DNA from: Uranotaenia lowii
Lineage: Eukaryota > Arthropoda > Insecta > Diptera > Culicidae
NCBI RefSeq assembly: GCF_029784155.1
Contig: NC_073692.1
Location: 418,558,352-418,622,351 of the forward strand
DNA: 64,000 nucleotides
Reading direction: 5' to 3'
Made by a program: the position numbers and the translations under genes
Notes under the pieces: model-generated
What the model was told of the DNA's origin: nothing
Databases searched by the model: none
Seen by the model: only the letters and a program-made list of their open reading frames with translations
Shown here: positions 31,952 to 44,116 of the stretch, piece after piece
How positions within the stretch are numbered: position 1 is the first letter of the stretch
Layout: every line of letters starts with the position of its first letter

Positions 31952-34020
31952 CTTAATAATGGTCATAAAAAATGGCTGTTTAGTTCTATAACAGTTTTAT
32001 GAGAGCCATAAAAATAGCTCAAATTCATCGTTTCTCTTGCTAGCCAACCAATAACACATGAAGGATGCGTTCCTTATTTTTGAGTATTTATCATTAGATC
32101 AGTAAACTAGGATAGACTTTAGAAATCGAATAAATAAGGTGTTGGTTATGAATGACTGGTGTGGAGTGAAACCATTAATTGAAGTCGAATTTCGTTTTCT
32201 GACACCATCTTGAAATCAAAGGTGACGTCTTCTGCTAAACTTAAAAATGCTGTAAATCACTCAAAATCGCAATAAACTCCTACAGTATGGGTATTAGGTG
32301 GAAGGGCTAAAAGAGCAGAAGTCAAATTTTGATATCTGACTCCACCCAAGTGTAGTGGCCCTATACGTCTATTTAACACTTCCTTTCTAATCACGCACAA
32401 CGAAACAAACCTCAAATCCTGAACACGACTTTTGCTCACAAAATTACTTAACTGAATCAAAATATATTAAAAACAATCACAGTTTGAAAAATTTCAGCTG
32501 ATCTTTAAAATGCTGTAAATGATCGAAAATCTCATTAAAATTAATTTTTGAAAACCAACCAAATAAGAACAAGATTAGGAAAACTCAGTAAGATGAACAG
32601 GATTTAATACGATCCGTCATGAAAACACAAAACAAGATAAGTCAATATCAAATAAAATGAATAAGAAGATAGAAAACAACAAAACTAGACGAACGAAAGA
32701 TATATAAGGTAGGCTAAGATCAAATATTAAACACAAAAAAAAAACAGATTAACCAAGTTGTAGGAGAAGTGAAGGAGATAAAACAAGACAAAAGCATATA
32801 AAATTAAACTTATAAAAACACAACAGAAAACAAAAAAGATACATTTTATTTAAACAAGGTAGAAAAAAACAGTACCTGTTAAAACAAAATATAAGATAAT
32901 GAGGAAAATAGGATTATAATGGAACTATATTAAACAATAGTTAACATCAAGAAAAAAAAGTTACAGAGGTTGTATATAAGAAACGACCGAGAAGTTCACG
33001 TAGAATTACAATGTCTTTGTGCGCCAATGTGCTTTTCGTCTTAAACTAGCATTCTAGAATAAAGTATGTCGAATTTTTTAAAGGAATTACCTTCAAGAAA
33101 AGTCATTCTTCCCAAAATTGTCGTTTAATACCTATTAATGGTCTAAAACGACCCATAAAGATAGTATGCAGCTTTTTCAACTGCATAACAAAAGGCGAAT
33201 TAAATATTAGTTTAAGCAGAAACAAGGCCGATGCCGTCGAAATGATTGCGCCCGGCAGTTATGCAAATAATGTGATCAACACGCGAGCTTTGTATCAAAC
33301 GCTTGCGAAAAAAGCTTACAACGACTGCTTTGATCTAAACGCTTGACTCAGTGCAAAAGCTTTCAAACTGTTTAGCCTCATGCGCCTCGTTGGAATCAGT
33401 ATCTTGTTTTTATTTCCCTTCAGATCACATAGCAATCACTAGCTAAAAATGTTGGTTTTACCTAGGATTTCGGAGCAATCGTTGGATCAACTATGTTTTA
33501 ATATAATCAAACTTCAATGGGCGATGGAATCGAAAAGTTATTCTTTCTCTCCCTAAGAAAAACGCCTTTAGAACTGTCAAAAGTTGGGTGAAATCAAATA
33601 TAGTATAAAACAAATATACCTCACTCTTTAAAAAACAAGGCGACACATCAACCACGCCATCATGTGGAGAAAGTTCCAACTATCACGTATAAACTTCGAC
33701 GATCTGAACTATTTCTGGCGGATATCTGACTTGCAGGTGGTGCTGTTGTCGCTTAGGGCGGTGATGGTGATACTATCAATGACTTTAGTAGGAACTTTCG
33801 TCAGTAGGTGGTGCTGACATACGTGTCCTTGATGAGATGTATAGAGAAGGCTGACAGTGGGGTATATTGGTTTTAATATATTTGGTGAAATCATAGCTGC
33901 TTCCCACTTGCACTAATGCAAAACCATCACCCAAATTCGTCAGCGCTTCCATCGCCTATAAACGGCCCTTTTCAGGGCCAAAATCTTAAAAAAAGAGAGT
34001 CTTGACTTTTCTATGAACAT
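31952..34020. other. No gene seen; A-rich degenerate repeats at 32560-32960
   Basis: From about 32560 to 32960 the plus strand is strongly purine-rich, with loosely repeated AACAAGATAA-like motifs. Similar sequence recurs at about 37226-37345 and 47160-47400. The rest is unremarkable; overlapping short open frames have no recognisable content. Confidence 0.5.
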
Positions 34021-34027
34021 CCAGGGA

Positions 34028-34430
<403 letters not shown>

Positions 34431-34702
34431 AAAGGTGGTGTGAATGGGTGATTGGTGTTGCGGGTGATCTGAGCTATCACTACTTGCTCCCACCGCTGTT
34501 GGCTATCTCTGCTCTGCTCTGCTCTGCCCATGTGACAGGTTTGTATTTCTCTGAAAAAATAAAACAAACCGTCAGTTGACCCCTTCTTTTATACTTTTCG
34601 TAGGCTGGTAAAAAACCAAAACTCAGGAAGGGGCGGGGCGTCCTAGTTTTCTTTCACTCTCGAATAGCCAATCAACGTTGAGCACGCTTGGTATGTCTTT
34701 TA

Positions 34703-34807
34703 AGAAAGATGTCTGTGAAAGAGGCGTTTTTCGTGACGCGAGATCAGTTCGCGAATTTCAATTTGCCTCCTCCCTATAGTGTTGCCGTAAGACGTAATTC
34801 TACGTCA
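34703..34807. repeat. Dispersed ~105-bp repeat, copy 1
   Basis: Contains TTTTTCGTGACGCGAGATC and GTTGCCGTAAGACGTAATTC. A close copy in the same orientation is at 37123-37230, so the two copies bracket 34.8-37.1 kb. The motif ACGTAATTCTACGTC is followed shortly by its near-complement GTAGAATTACGT at about 34850, making a small inverted structure at this copy only. Confidence 0.85.
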
Positions 34808-37122
34808 AAAAGTTGAAGAGGTTGTATCTGTTACAACTGTGATTCGTAGAATTACGTAAAGTCGACACACTAGTTTAAACTCTTCAAACCATGAGTTTCA
34901 GAAATGGTTCTTTTCAAAATGTGTAAAATTATTCCTTTTAAAGTCAACAGATGAGAATTTAGAACCTTATTTTTAAGTTATGCAAAATTTGCATTCATAA
35001 AAGTTGAATAGTCATTTCGGCAAGTATTGAACTATTCTAGTTAATTTCAAAGGACGGTTTTCAAAGAGCGCAAGAAAATAAAAAAAAATGATAAGAATTA
35101 AAAAAAAATGTTGAGGGCAAAGTATTGCTCGATAAAATAGCGATTTACCAAAACCAACTTGTTACTACATATGGCAAAACACAATTACTGAAATTAAAAT
35201 AGAGGAGTGAAAATTTTAAAGAAGAAAATCCGTAGCACCATCCGAATCCAAGTATCGAAATGTACGCTACCATTGATTACAATACAAAATCATCAAATTC
35301 GGATATGCTTCGATGAATTGTAAAGGCTCACCCGTTTAGAAATGAGTTTGGATTTCCAAATGTAGCCATGAAGTGAATACATCACTCGCCGCGCCGAAAC
35401 ACTAATTGCATCGTAACAGAAGCATATACAAATGTACTAAATAAACAAACATGTTCGTTCATGCACATGAAGGCAGCAACCGGGCGGGATTAGCGCTATG
35501 CAATGGCAACCCATCTAGTACTGAGGTAAGGCAAGGCAGGGCAGCGCAACTGCTACACCAGAAGCAGCAACAGGGACTGGGCCACAAACGGGATGGTACA
35601 TCAACAGCAGGGGATGGGCAGCAGTGCTTGGGCTAGGCCGGGCAGCAGCATCAGCAGGAGTTCTCGTTTCAGCAACATTTTACACTTTCACTTCAGATGA
35701 TGTTAGGCACAAGGCTGTATAGCCTTTCCTTTCGATGTCCGTGATAGAGACAGGCTGTTTCCTGAAAGCAAATTTAGTCTAGGAATACGGATGAAAATTT
35801 AACAAAACTATATTTTTAAACGCATTTTTTTTTAAATATTTAATAGTAAATAGGGATTTTATTACCATCAAATATGTAGATGATTGCTGTTATCAACACA
35901 TGAAGCAATTTACAATAGAATCTGTCAACGAATTATAATAGAGAACGTTTGAATTGTGGGTGGGAACTATGAATTTTGAAGACCCAGGTTTCAAAAGTAG
36001 TAAAAACAAACTCTTAGAACCATTTGAATCTTGAAAAACAGCTTTTATAACAAGTCGAACATATTATCTACACGAATCAATGCAATTTTTTGCTGAAAAA
36101 AAAACCACAACAATATCCAGAGCCCAACTTAAAAGTATTAAATAATTCCCTTACTTATTACCGTTTGTTGTTGTTATTGTTATTATTAGTTTTCGGTTGG
36201 ATCGTGCTTCGGGTGGATGAATGAGGAAAAAAGTAATGTCTTTCTTTAAGTGTTTTTTTGTAAAATATTGGATAAAATTGCAAAAATAGAATTCGACAAA
36301 AGGAATTAGGGACGGGAAAACTAGAACCAATTTTATTTTCTATTTTGATTACAAAATTTTGATCATTTTCAAATGCGTGCGTTCAATGAATGTTTTATTG
36401 ATAAGATCAACCAACTTCTATCATCCGTATAATGGTCCTTAAAAGCACCGTTTGTATTTTAATCAGCATTTTAGCGAACATCTAGTATGCCGTAACACGC
36501 AATCAATGAACAGCCACCCTGGTGATGATTCTCAGGATCAGTCTAATACCAGCTATCCGGGTTTCTAATTGCTCTAGCGGGCAGCAAGAGAGGCTAAGGT
36601 AAACGATGTCAGTGGTGCAAGATGTCTCAAAATGAACGCTTTTTTCTAACCTCATTATGCGCACCACCATACACAAAACCTTCGGATTAGCTTCAATAAA
36701 TCTTTCAAGATATTCGTTGGGTCACTTTTAGTTAGAAGACAGGGAAAGCAAACGTTTCCATCGAACGCCACCCGCCGTATAATTTACTTGACCAACAGCA
36801 GGACCAGATTGAGAACAGCACGGGCCGGACGACAGCAGTATCAGACGCTGTTGCAGGGTCGGAAAGTAGCAACGGCAGCATTAACGAAAAAAAAACAGCA
36901 GCGCTCTTGAAATTTTTGGTCGCTCCGAACGACCACACGCGAGAATGCCCAAAAGCCATATGAAATAGCCCGGCGCAATCATTGCCCTTTTATAACTTCT
37001 GATCTAGTGTAGTTTGGGTCGGCGCTCGGGGTTTTTTTCATTCGGGTGTTTTGCGCACCCATCCGTATTTGCGCTGAATGAGTATTGGTGTACCAACACA
37101 TAGCCGACCCAAAATGAAGTAC
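34808..37122 (-). other. GC-richer segment with promoter and exon-like signals (minus)
   Basis: Bracketed by two copies of a ~105-bp repeat. On minus, a TATAAAAG box (36994-36987) precedes a possible leader exon. A GTAAAT donor lies near 36790. After an AT-rich stretch, a CTTTCAG acceptor (35763-35762) opens an exon with ATG at 35678. The short frame there (35678-35601, 25 codons) reads MLLKRELLLMLLPGLAQA, which looks like a signal peptide, then stops. Either a further splice, a very short secreted peptide or a decayed exon is possible. No homologue recognised. Confidence 0.25.
36987..36994 (-). promoter_or_regulatory. Possible TATA box
   Basis: TATAAAAG on the minus strand, in a locally GC-richer stretch. 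A start of transcription about 30 bp downstream would fall near 36960, at or next to the ATG of a 75-codon frame (36959-36732). That ATG may therefore not be the real start of translation. Confidence 0.3.
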
Positions 37123-37230
37123 GGAAAAGATGTCCGATAAAGTGACGTTTTTCGTGACGCGAGATCCGTTCGCCAATTTCAATTTGCCCCCCTATAGTGT
37201 TGCCGTAAGACGTAATTCTACGTCAAAAAT
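37123..37230. repeat. Dispersed ~105-bp repeat, copy 2
   Basis: Direct-orientation copy of 34703-34807, differing by a few substitutions and a 3-4 base difference in the CCTCC/CCCCC stretch. Confidence 0.85.
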
Positions 37231-37375
37231 AAAACAGGATTTAACAAAATAGAACTAGATGGAACAGAATAAAATAACGAAATACCAAGAAAATAACACG
37301 AACTATCAATATATAAGTTACTGAACCGAATTATATGAAACAGGGCCGGAGAGGGCTAAGAAGTCGGAAAATGTT
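37231..37375. repeat. A-rich AACAAAATA-like segment
   Basis: Loosely repeated A-rich sequence like that at 32560-32960 and 47160-47400. Probably the same degenerate low-complexity family. Confidence 0.5.
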
Positions 37376-37379
37376 CTAA

Positions 37380-38460
37380 TTATGGTTTGAGACTCCACTC
37401 TCTCTCAAGGAAAGGGGGGAATCGCCTCCCAAATAAAGGACAACTGTTTGCAAAACTCAAGAGTCGATCGAGCGAATGGTAATAAATTTGGCGTGTTAGG
37501 GTATTTGGTTACGAGAAATATTTCTTTGATTATTTAAGATCTCCCTCCCATTCCAGAAGGGAGACAGGAGGGGAGAGGGTGCCTCTCTTACAATTTTTTA
37601 AATAACTTAAAAACTATTCGAGCAAATGGAACCAAATTTGGCATGGAAGTTTATTTGGGTACGAAAAACGTTTTTATGATTATCTGGAAACCCACCCTCT
37701 TTCCAATGAGTTGATAGGAGAAGAGGAGGAGGGCTTCCATACATTTTATTTTATAACTGAAGAACAAATCGAGCAAATGGAACCAAATTTAGTATGAGAT
37801 GGTATTAGGGTAAGATAAATGTATTCCTGTGTTCCTTTTTCCTAACATCCGTTTATCCTTCCAGTGGGGAAATAGCAAGAATGAGAAATGTCATGAAAGT
37901 TTGTTTTCATAACTGGAAAAATGTTCTGGCAAATTTAACACGAGAAGTATTTCTATAACTATTTGAAACCTTTCACTTCTTCCTTGGGAAGAGAGGAAGG
38001 AACGAGGAAGCATTCTTTTAAATTTTTGGCTCAACTCGAGTATTTATCTAGAAAATTTAAGGGATTTTTGGGTAAAAACGGGTATGATTATAAGAAACGC
38101 CTACCTTCTTCAAGTAGTAAAAGATAGGAAGGACAAAGAGGAGAGAGCTACCATACAGCTCTTTCAAGCATAAATCAAGGACCTATCAATCAAAAGGGAC
38201 CATCGTTTATATAACACGTTGTTTGCCTACGAATAATTTTGGATCCTCCCTCTTTTCAGAGCTAAGAACAAAAAGAGTCAAGTTTTATCATATTTATTTG
38301 GCGTAACTCAAAAACTTATCAGTCAAATGAAGCCAACAAATCGAGCAAAATGTGGCATTTGACGTTATAAGGATTATAACTATGTTTTAATAAAAGTTCG
38401 TGAGCCCTCCTCACTATAGAAGAGGGAGATGGTGTAGAATCCATATCAATAAAACATACA
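37380..38460. repeat. Degenerate tandem repeat, ~150-bp period
   Basis: The phrase GAGCAAATGGAACCAAATTT and variants recur at about 37470, 37620 and 37772 and more weakly after. Each is followed by a GGTACGA-like motif, a GATTAT motif, and a C-rich then G/A-rich stretch (CCCTCCC ... GGAGAGG). The spacing is near 150 bp. About seven decayed units are visible. Divergence is high, so standard tandem-repeat finders may miss it. Confidence 0.7.
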
Positions 38461-39002
38461 TTTTGGTATACTTAAAGAACTTATGTAACTTACAAAAACA
38501 CAGTCAAAATTTCAGATCTTGGAAAACATATTTTAAGATCAAGTTTTACTTAATAAAATGAAATGATCCCTTGCTTCAGTTTTCATTTTAAAATGGTTCT
38601 TTTTGATTATATCTAATTATGCAGAGATTGATTGAAATAATACCTGAAAAAAATTATTCAAGAAAAAATTTCAACACTTTTGAATGTAATTTGAGAAGGT
38701 GTAGCAAAGCACACCGGGTCTGCTACACAGCAAAAAAAAAATGTAATGCTGGATGATGTAATTTCTGGAGACGACGTAGTGTTAGGGCTTTTTGTTGTTA
38801 TAATACATCTAAACGACGTACGCGAATGTGAAAATGTCGTGTAGTGTAATATCACAACCTTCTATGTGATATCGCATCAAGTGGTTAATGTTTTCCTCAA
38901 TTGACGTTCAAATGTTATTCATTTCAAAAAGTAAGAAACGGAGCTGTATTTGTTTCGCTTGTAAGTACAACCAAACTTTTATTAAAATGTAAGCAAAACC
39001 AT

Positions 39003-39004
<2 letters not shown>
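38461..39004. other. No gene; CTACACAGCAAAAAAA end-like motif at 38721
   Basis: CTACACAGCAAAAAAA at about 38721 is matched in reverse at 47140-47155. Sequence after it (AATATCACAAC near 38850) also resembles sequence next to the right-hand motif. These may be the two halves of an older element into which the minus-strand retrotransposons were inserted. No target duplication was confirmed. Confidence 0.4.

Positions 39005-39088
<84 letters not shown>
39005..39088 (-). repeat. Pure 84-bp A tract (T on plus), retrotransposon tail
   Basis: Eighty-four uninterrupted T on plus, read as poly(A) on minus directly after the 3' end of the Jockey fragment. AATAAATA lies just upstream on minus. The lack of interruptions suggests a recent insertion, or an assembly length estimate over a homopolymer. 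Confidence 0.9.
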
Positions 39089-39089
<1 letters not shown>

Positions 39090-40187
39090 TTAATACTATT
39101 TATTTAAAACTAAAGTTCGGGTTTACAAAAATTCACAATTCCATTCCTACTCTTCATGACCGACTACTACTTCTTCTGGTTTAGCTCAAACAACATTAAT
39201 AGATAAGTTAACTAATAAATATTTCATGGGATGTCTTTATTTGTATCAATTCATCATTACATTTATATTACATTTTTTCCATTAAATTAGGTGTTCAGCT
39301 CAATAATGAACTGTTCAGAGCCCTATAGTTAACTAGATATTAAAAATTTATTTGTAAGAATTAAATTTGCTAGCGAAATTAAGTATTTAATGTAGGAGAA
39401 CATCCTGTAATGGCAAAAATATTTTAAACTTAAAACTAAACACTATCCTAAAATAAAACTAGTTATAAAGAGAACGAATATCTGCGATGGAAGACTGCAT
39501 CGATTTGCCTCTGAAGTTGGAGATGATTTTGTTGGGCATCTCTTCGATCGATTCAATGCCCGCAATCCGATGAAGATCTTCGGTGCTGTGCCAAGGTGGA
39601 AGCCGCAAAATCATTTTCAGAACCTTGTTTTGAATCCTCTGGATGGCTTTCTTCCTCGTCGCGCAGCAGCTAGACCAAATCGGAACTGCATACATTATCG
39701 CTGTCGGAAAACTTGCTTGAGCTCTTGGCTTATGGGGAAATAAAATAAGTTGAGTTTTGGAAGCGTTAGGAGAAATTTTCCACATTTTCAAGTAATTCAA
39801 AAAGGAATTTAAATTTTGTTGCAATCTACTGCGTACCACCCGTAAATTTCGACCTTTGGCTGAAAGCAAAGTATCATCAGCAAATAATCTTCTACCTTTT
39901 CCTTCTGGTACATCAGGAAGATCAGAAGTAAAAATATTGTATAAGATTGGCCCAAGTATACTACCCTGAGGGACCCCAGCTCTAATGGGTGTCCTTTCAG
40001 AGCATGAATTTTGATAGCTTACTTGTAAGGTTCGGCTAGTCAAATAATTGTGTATAATTTTGGTGAGATATACAGGAAAATCAAATCGAGCTAATTTAGC
40101 TACTAAGCCTTTGTGCCAAACACTGTCAAAAGCTTTTTCAATATCAAGAAGAGCAACACCAGTTGAATAACCTTCAGATTTGCTAGC
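39089..40187 (-). pseudogene. Jockey-clade (Juan-like) ORF2 3' fragment
   Basis: On minus, the RT reads through ALLDIEKAFDSVWHKGL, AGVPQGSILGPILYNIFTSD and LFADDTLLSAKG, all RT motifs including the catalytic FADD. It then reaches KISPNASKTQLILFPHKPRA. Here it jumps to YAVPIWSSCCATRKKAIQRI, so an internal stretch is missing near 39715. It ends ISNFRGKSMQSSI...SLYN. The 5' end is truncated at about 40187, against the C-terminus of the L1-like element. There is no RNase H, as usual for Jockey. It ends in a poly(A) tail at 39005-39088. Dead copy. Confidence 0.88.
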
Positions 40188-40190
40188 GAA

Positions 40191-41697
40191 CTAACAAATA
40201 TTTAATTCGTTTCCGAACTCTCTTAAAAACCATCTTCTTTTGTTCCACCTCGCATTTCTTATTTCTTTTTTGAAAATGTACAAATCGGGTTCTTTTACCC
40301 TCCAGTTGTAAGAAATTGCTTTTGCCGCCAACCACAATGAAGCCTTGGATTTTTTTGACTTCCCTGATACCGGATGGAACAATATTTCCTCCAAATCATG
40401 ACACTTCATTTTGAACTTATTTTTAACTATTGACGAGCACCAGTCCCATATTACTATTGATTTCGGACACATTTTAATTTTATGCTCATTTGTGTCCGTT
40501 AGATTACATAACTCACAACTAATGTTAGCAAGATTACCAATGTTGTACTGTTTAAGTTTATTTTTGTTCGGGATCAAGTCATTAAGAAAAGTAAAAATTA
40601 TTGCACGGTCTTTGAATGAGATTGTTTTATAATTTATGTTTTCCCATATAGTGCTCCATGGTGCTTGTATTTTATTCTGTATATCAGGTTTCCAGTTTTG
40701 CTCTTTGATAAAGTAATCATATAGAGATTTTGTGGTTATTAAATCAAAATTATTATTCAAGTATATTCCGATAGATATCCAATCTTTAGTTTTTGTGCAG
40801 TTAGTTAGTTTTTGTGCAGCTTTGTATTCTACTAAATAATTTTCTTTTATATGATTTCCATTTCCATCCGAGTTGTAAAAAATGTTTTTAATAAACAATG
40901 CTTTTGCTTTGGACTCTGGATCAATTAATCTTAGTCCACCTAACTCATAATCTAAATAAAGTTGTCCTCTGTTTAATTTAAACATGTATCCGCTCCATAA
41001 AAATTTCCCACAAGCTGATTTAATTTGCGCTAAGTGGTGATTTGTGGGGGGAAATATTTGAGCGGTATACCAAAATTTAGATAAAACATATATATTTAAG
41101 ACTAAACATCTTTCGTAAATATTAAGTGAACGGATACTGTGCAGTTGTAATGTTCCTTTCATCACATTTATTAATCTTTCAAAGTTTTTCGACACTGTCG
41201 AGGACCAGTTTTTCTCAAATGTGATTCCTAAAACTTTAAGACTATCTAGTTCTTGTAACTTTTGTGGTCCTAGTTGGGCATTATTTATTCGCATGAAACC
41301 AGATTTATTTTCATTGATCATTATATTCGCGTAAGAACTATATGCATTTAGAATTTCCAACAACTTATCAAACTCAGTATCATTTCGAACAAAAATCAGA
41401 AGATCGTCAGCGTAAGCAACCACATTGATAAATTTATCATAGACAAGTACAGCAGATATTTCTTTCGAGATACTACGAATAAGCGGTTCAATATAAAGTA
41501 TAAAAAAGATCATGCTCATTGCACATCCTTGCCTAACTGAATTTCCTATTGAAATTTCTTTGGTGAGAATTTTTGAAGTCGCATTAGCATACAATTTTTT
41601 GAAACAGTTTATAAGGCTTTGAGGAAAGTTAAACTTCTCCAAAATTTTCCATAGGTATTCATGATTGACACGATCAAATGCTTTGTTAAGATCTAAA
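40191..41697 (-). pseudogene. L1/Tx1-like ORF2, RT catalytic core to C-terminus
   Basis: A 500-codon open frame on minus without stops. RT motifs in order: SLDLNKAFDRVNHEYLW, SVRQGCAMSMIFFILYIEP, NVVAYADDLLIFV (catalytic Asp pair present), then KVLGITFEKNW. A long thumb and connection region follows. A Cys/His motif CELCNLTDTNEHKIKMC sits about 100 residues before the end, as in zf-RVT tails of L1/Tx1 and related elements. The N-terminal remainder of RT lies beyond the inserted element at 44117. The integrity of this half contrasts with the damaged 5' half. Confidence 0.85.
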
Positions 41698-41700
41698 CTA

Positions 41701-44114
41701 CCCAAGTAACAATTTAAGTTTTATTCCAACCTTAACAGTTCGCTTAAGACTATTTCCTAAAGCTACTTTATAAGCCAAAGCGCATTCTACGCTTTAGCAC
41801 AACTACGTTAAAGCTAACATATGGCCAAAAGGGCCCATTTTGTTAACGTTTTTAAAGCTAATTCTATACGCTATAATAAAACATCCAACAGAATAGTTTT
41901 ATTCGACCTTATAGACATAGCTTTAAGAAACCTTTCAGAGCCCTCTTCAGACTATCCACAGCTCTTTTAAAACTACGTCGTGGAATCTGATAGGAATTTT
42001 ACTGTAGCAGCTGTGGAATCTAATAGAAATTTTACTGTGGGAGCTTTCTGTTCCGTGTTTTTTCTCGTTTTATCACTTACTCTCCCAAGCATTTGATGGT
42101 AGGTAAAGATTCCATTTAAAATATTTTAAAAATATTCTCATTCTCATTTTCAATATATCTAAGCAAGAAACTTCCTGCAACCTCAGATTTCTGGTGAAGT
42201 ATATACGAAATAGCATCAAAACTTAAGCGCGCCTCAAAGAAAATCAAGGTTGACCATATTTTAAGCAATTTTTAAATAAAAAAATTATAATTAAAGGAAA
42301 AAAATAAATTGGCTCAAAAGATGCAATTTTAGTTTTGCGTTGAAATTCATCACCTATACAACAAATAGTACCGCCAACATTGTCAAATTTGATGAAAATG
42401 TCTAGTTTTTATTATTAAAGTATTATTTTCAGCAACATGGCGTCAGTAATTTCGATTCAATTTCACAATCAACATGGCGTTCAGTAAATTAATATTGAGA
42501 ATCATAAGGCAGTTGTAAAACAGTGTTAAAATGGTTTTATGCCTGTTAGAAAAATGTGGTAATAAAACAATTTCAATAAACAGTTTTTAAATGGTTTTAA
42601 GAGACCTTGAATCACAGCTTCGTTTGACAGTTCTCTTAATGGAATACACGCTCATGATGGATTTATCCATTTTTGAGAGAGAGAAGTTTTTCGCAATAAA
42701 TGAGAACATTTCGATTTGTTGCTTGGCAAAAGGCATTCATGCAACTTTTTGTTTTGTTTCCTTTTTACTATGATTAGAGGATGGTCAATTATCTTTAAAT
42801 GAAAAGTAGGTATTGCTATCAAATAATCTCAAACTGTTTTGGAATAGAACATTTTCTGTCATCAAAAACCTGACCTCAAAGCTAAATGATAACCCGCATA
42901 AATGAGGATTATAATCAAATGATTTTTGAAGCGCAATAAAACGTTTAGAAAACGATTATTGAAATTGTAAAAACATTGCCTGAATCGTGAATTCCGAAAT
43001 GATTGAATTTTGAATGTGTAGTTAGGTTATGTAAAACAGTTAAAAACTGTTAAAACAGTTGTATGGGAAAACAATTGGAAGCGATAAAACGATTCTTTAA
43101 ATCGTCCTTCGGATGTTTTGCTTACTATTACCAGAACTGCATTACGCTTTAAATAAATCGTTATTTTCAATGATCGGCCAATGCTAGTGGTCTTCATTCT
43201 GAATATATCATCTGAAACTTGTTGAGGCTGATTTAGAATGAGCATTTTCGCTTGTGATGAAACTCAATTTCTCCGTTTTTGCTGAGTTTAAGCCGGTTTC
43301 TGCAGTCTTCTAGAAATATTCAAGGACGGTTGATCTGAAAATAATTTTGTTAGTTCTGGATTGGATGACGTAAATAAAGATCAACTTCGCATTGAGAGAC
43401 AGAGATGGATAAATAAAACAAGTAGTTTAAAAGGCATACTTGTAAATGAATTTTCTAATACAGTTATTCTTATCGAATCACAAAAACCGTTTATTCACAG
43501 TAGGCTTTTATTCGAATTGAGCGAATAATGATGTGGACTGATTTGCGGTTGTTTTGAAATATGAATGCGGATACAACAAAGTTGTTTTTATTTTTCAGAT
43601 GAATTAGACTGTGTTAATTTATATCATTTTGATAGCACGCTTTTCTCAATTTTGAGTGATAATCCTTTCAAAACAGGTTATGCTATCTCAAAAAGAGGTA
43701 AAAAAGTTTAAGCGTGTATACGTTCTTCTCGATTGTCAAATAATCTGTCACTTAGTTTTATCATGCCTACATCCAATGTTCCAATAAAACAGTTTTTCAA
43801 CTTGGCTTGAACGCTAGTTTTAAAAGCGCATTGAGCGCATTATTAAAACTGGTACCAAAGCTCTAATAAAAACAGGAAAATATGTGTTTTATTGAATCTT
43901 TAGCAATACTTTTGCAATTTTTTTACAACACTCTTAAGATAGTGTTTTAATCAAGTTTTAGCAAAACTTTCAGGGCTCTTTTAAAACACACGATAAATGA
44001 AGCATTTCCTATGTTACAATAAAACCGTTTTAAAAATTGGATGCCATCGAAAAGTCTTCATAAAACAATATTAAAACTCAAAAAAGCCAATTGGCTTGAT
44101 CTGTGTTACTTGGG
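41701..44114. mobile_element. 2.41-kb DNA element with CCCAAGTAACA ends, CTA duplication
   Basis: Ends CCCAAGTAACA (41701) and the same in reverse (44114), flanked by CTA on both sides (41698-41700 and 44115-44117). Removing the element and one CTA restores the RT frame across LV-SLDLNKAFDRV, direct proof of insertion into an intact codon run. Longer imperfect inverted similarity reaches a few hundred bases inward (AGAGCCCTCTTC near 41938; GAGCCCTGAAAG near 43970 in reverse). No transposase seen. A 3-bp duplication suggests a PIF/Harbinger-like origin, not proven. Confidence 0.85.
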
Positions 44115-44116
44115 CT

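Noticed and set aside
34703..37230. A small LTR retrotransposon with 105-bp LTRs
   Set aside because: No primer-binding site, polypurine tract, gag or pol motifs between the repeats, and no TG...CA ends.
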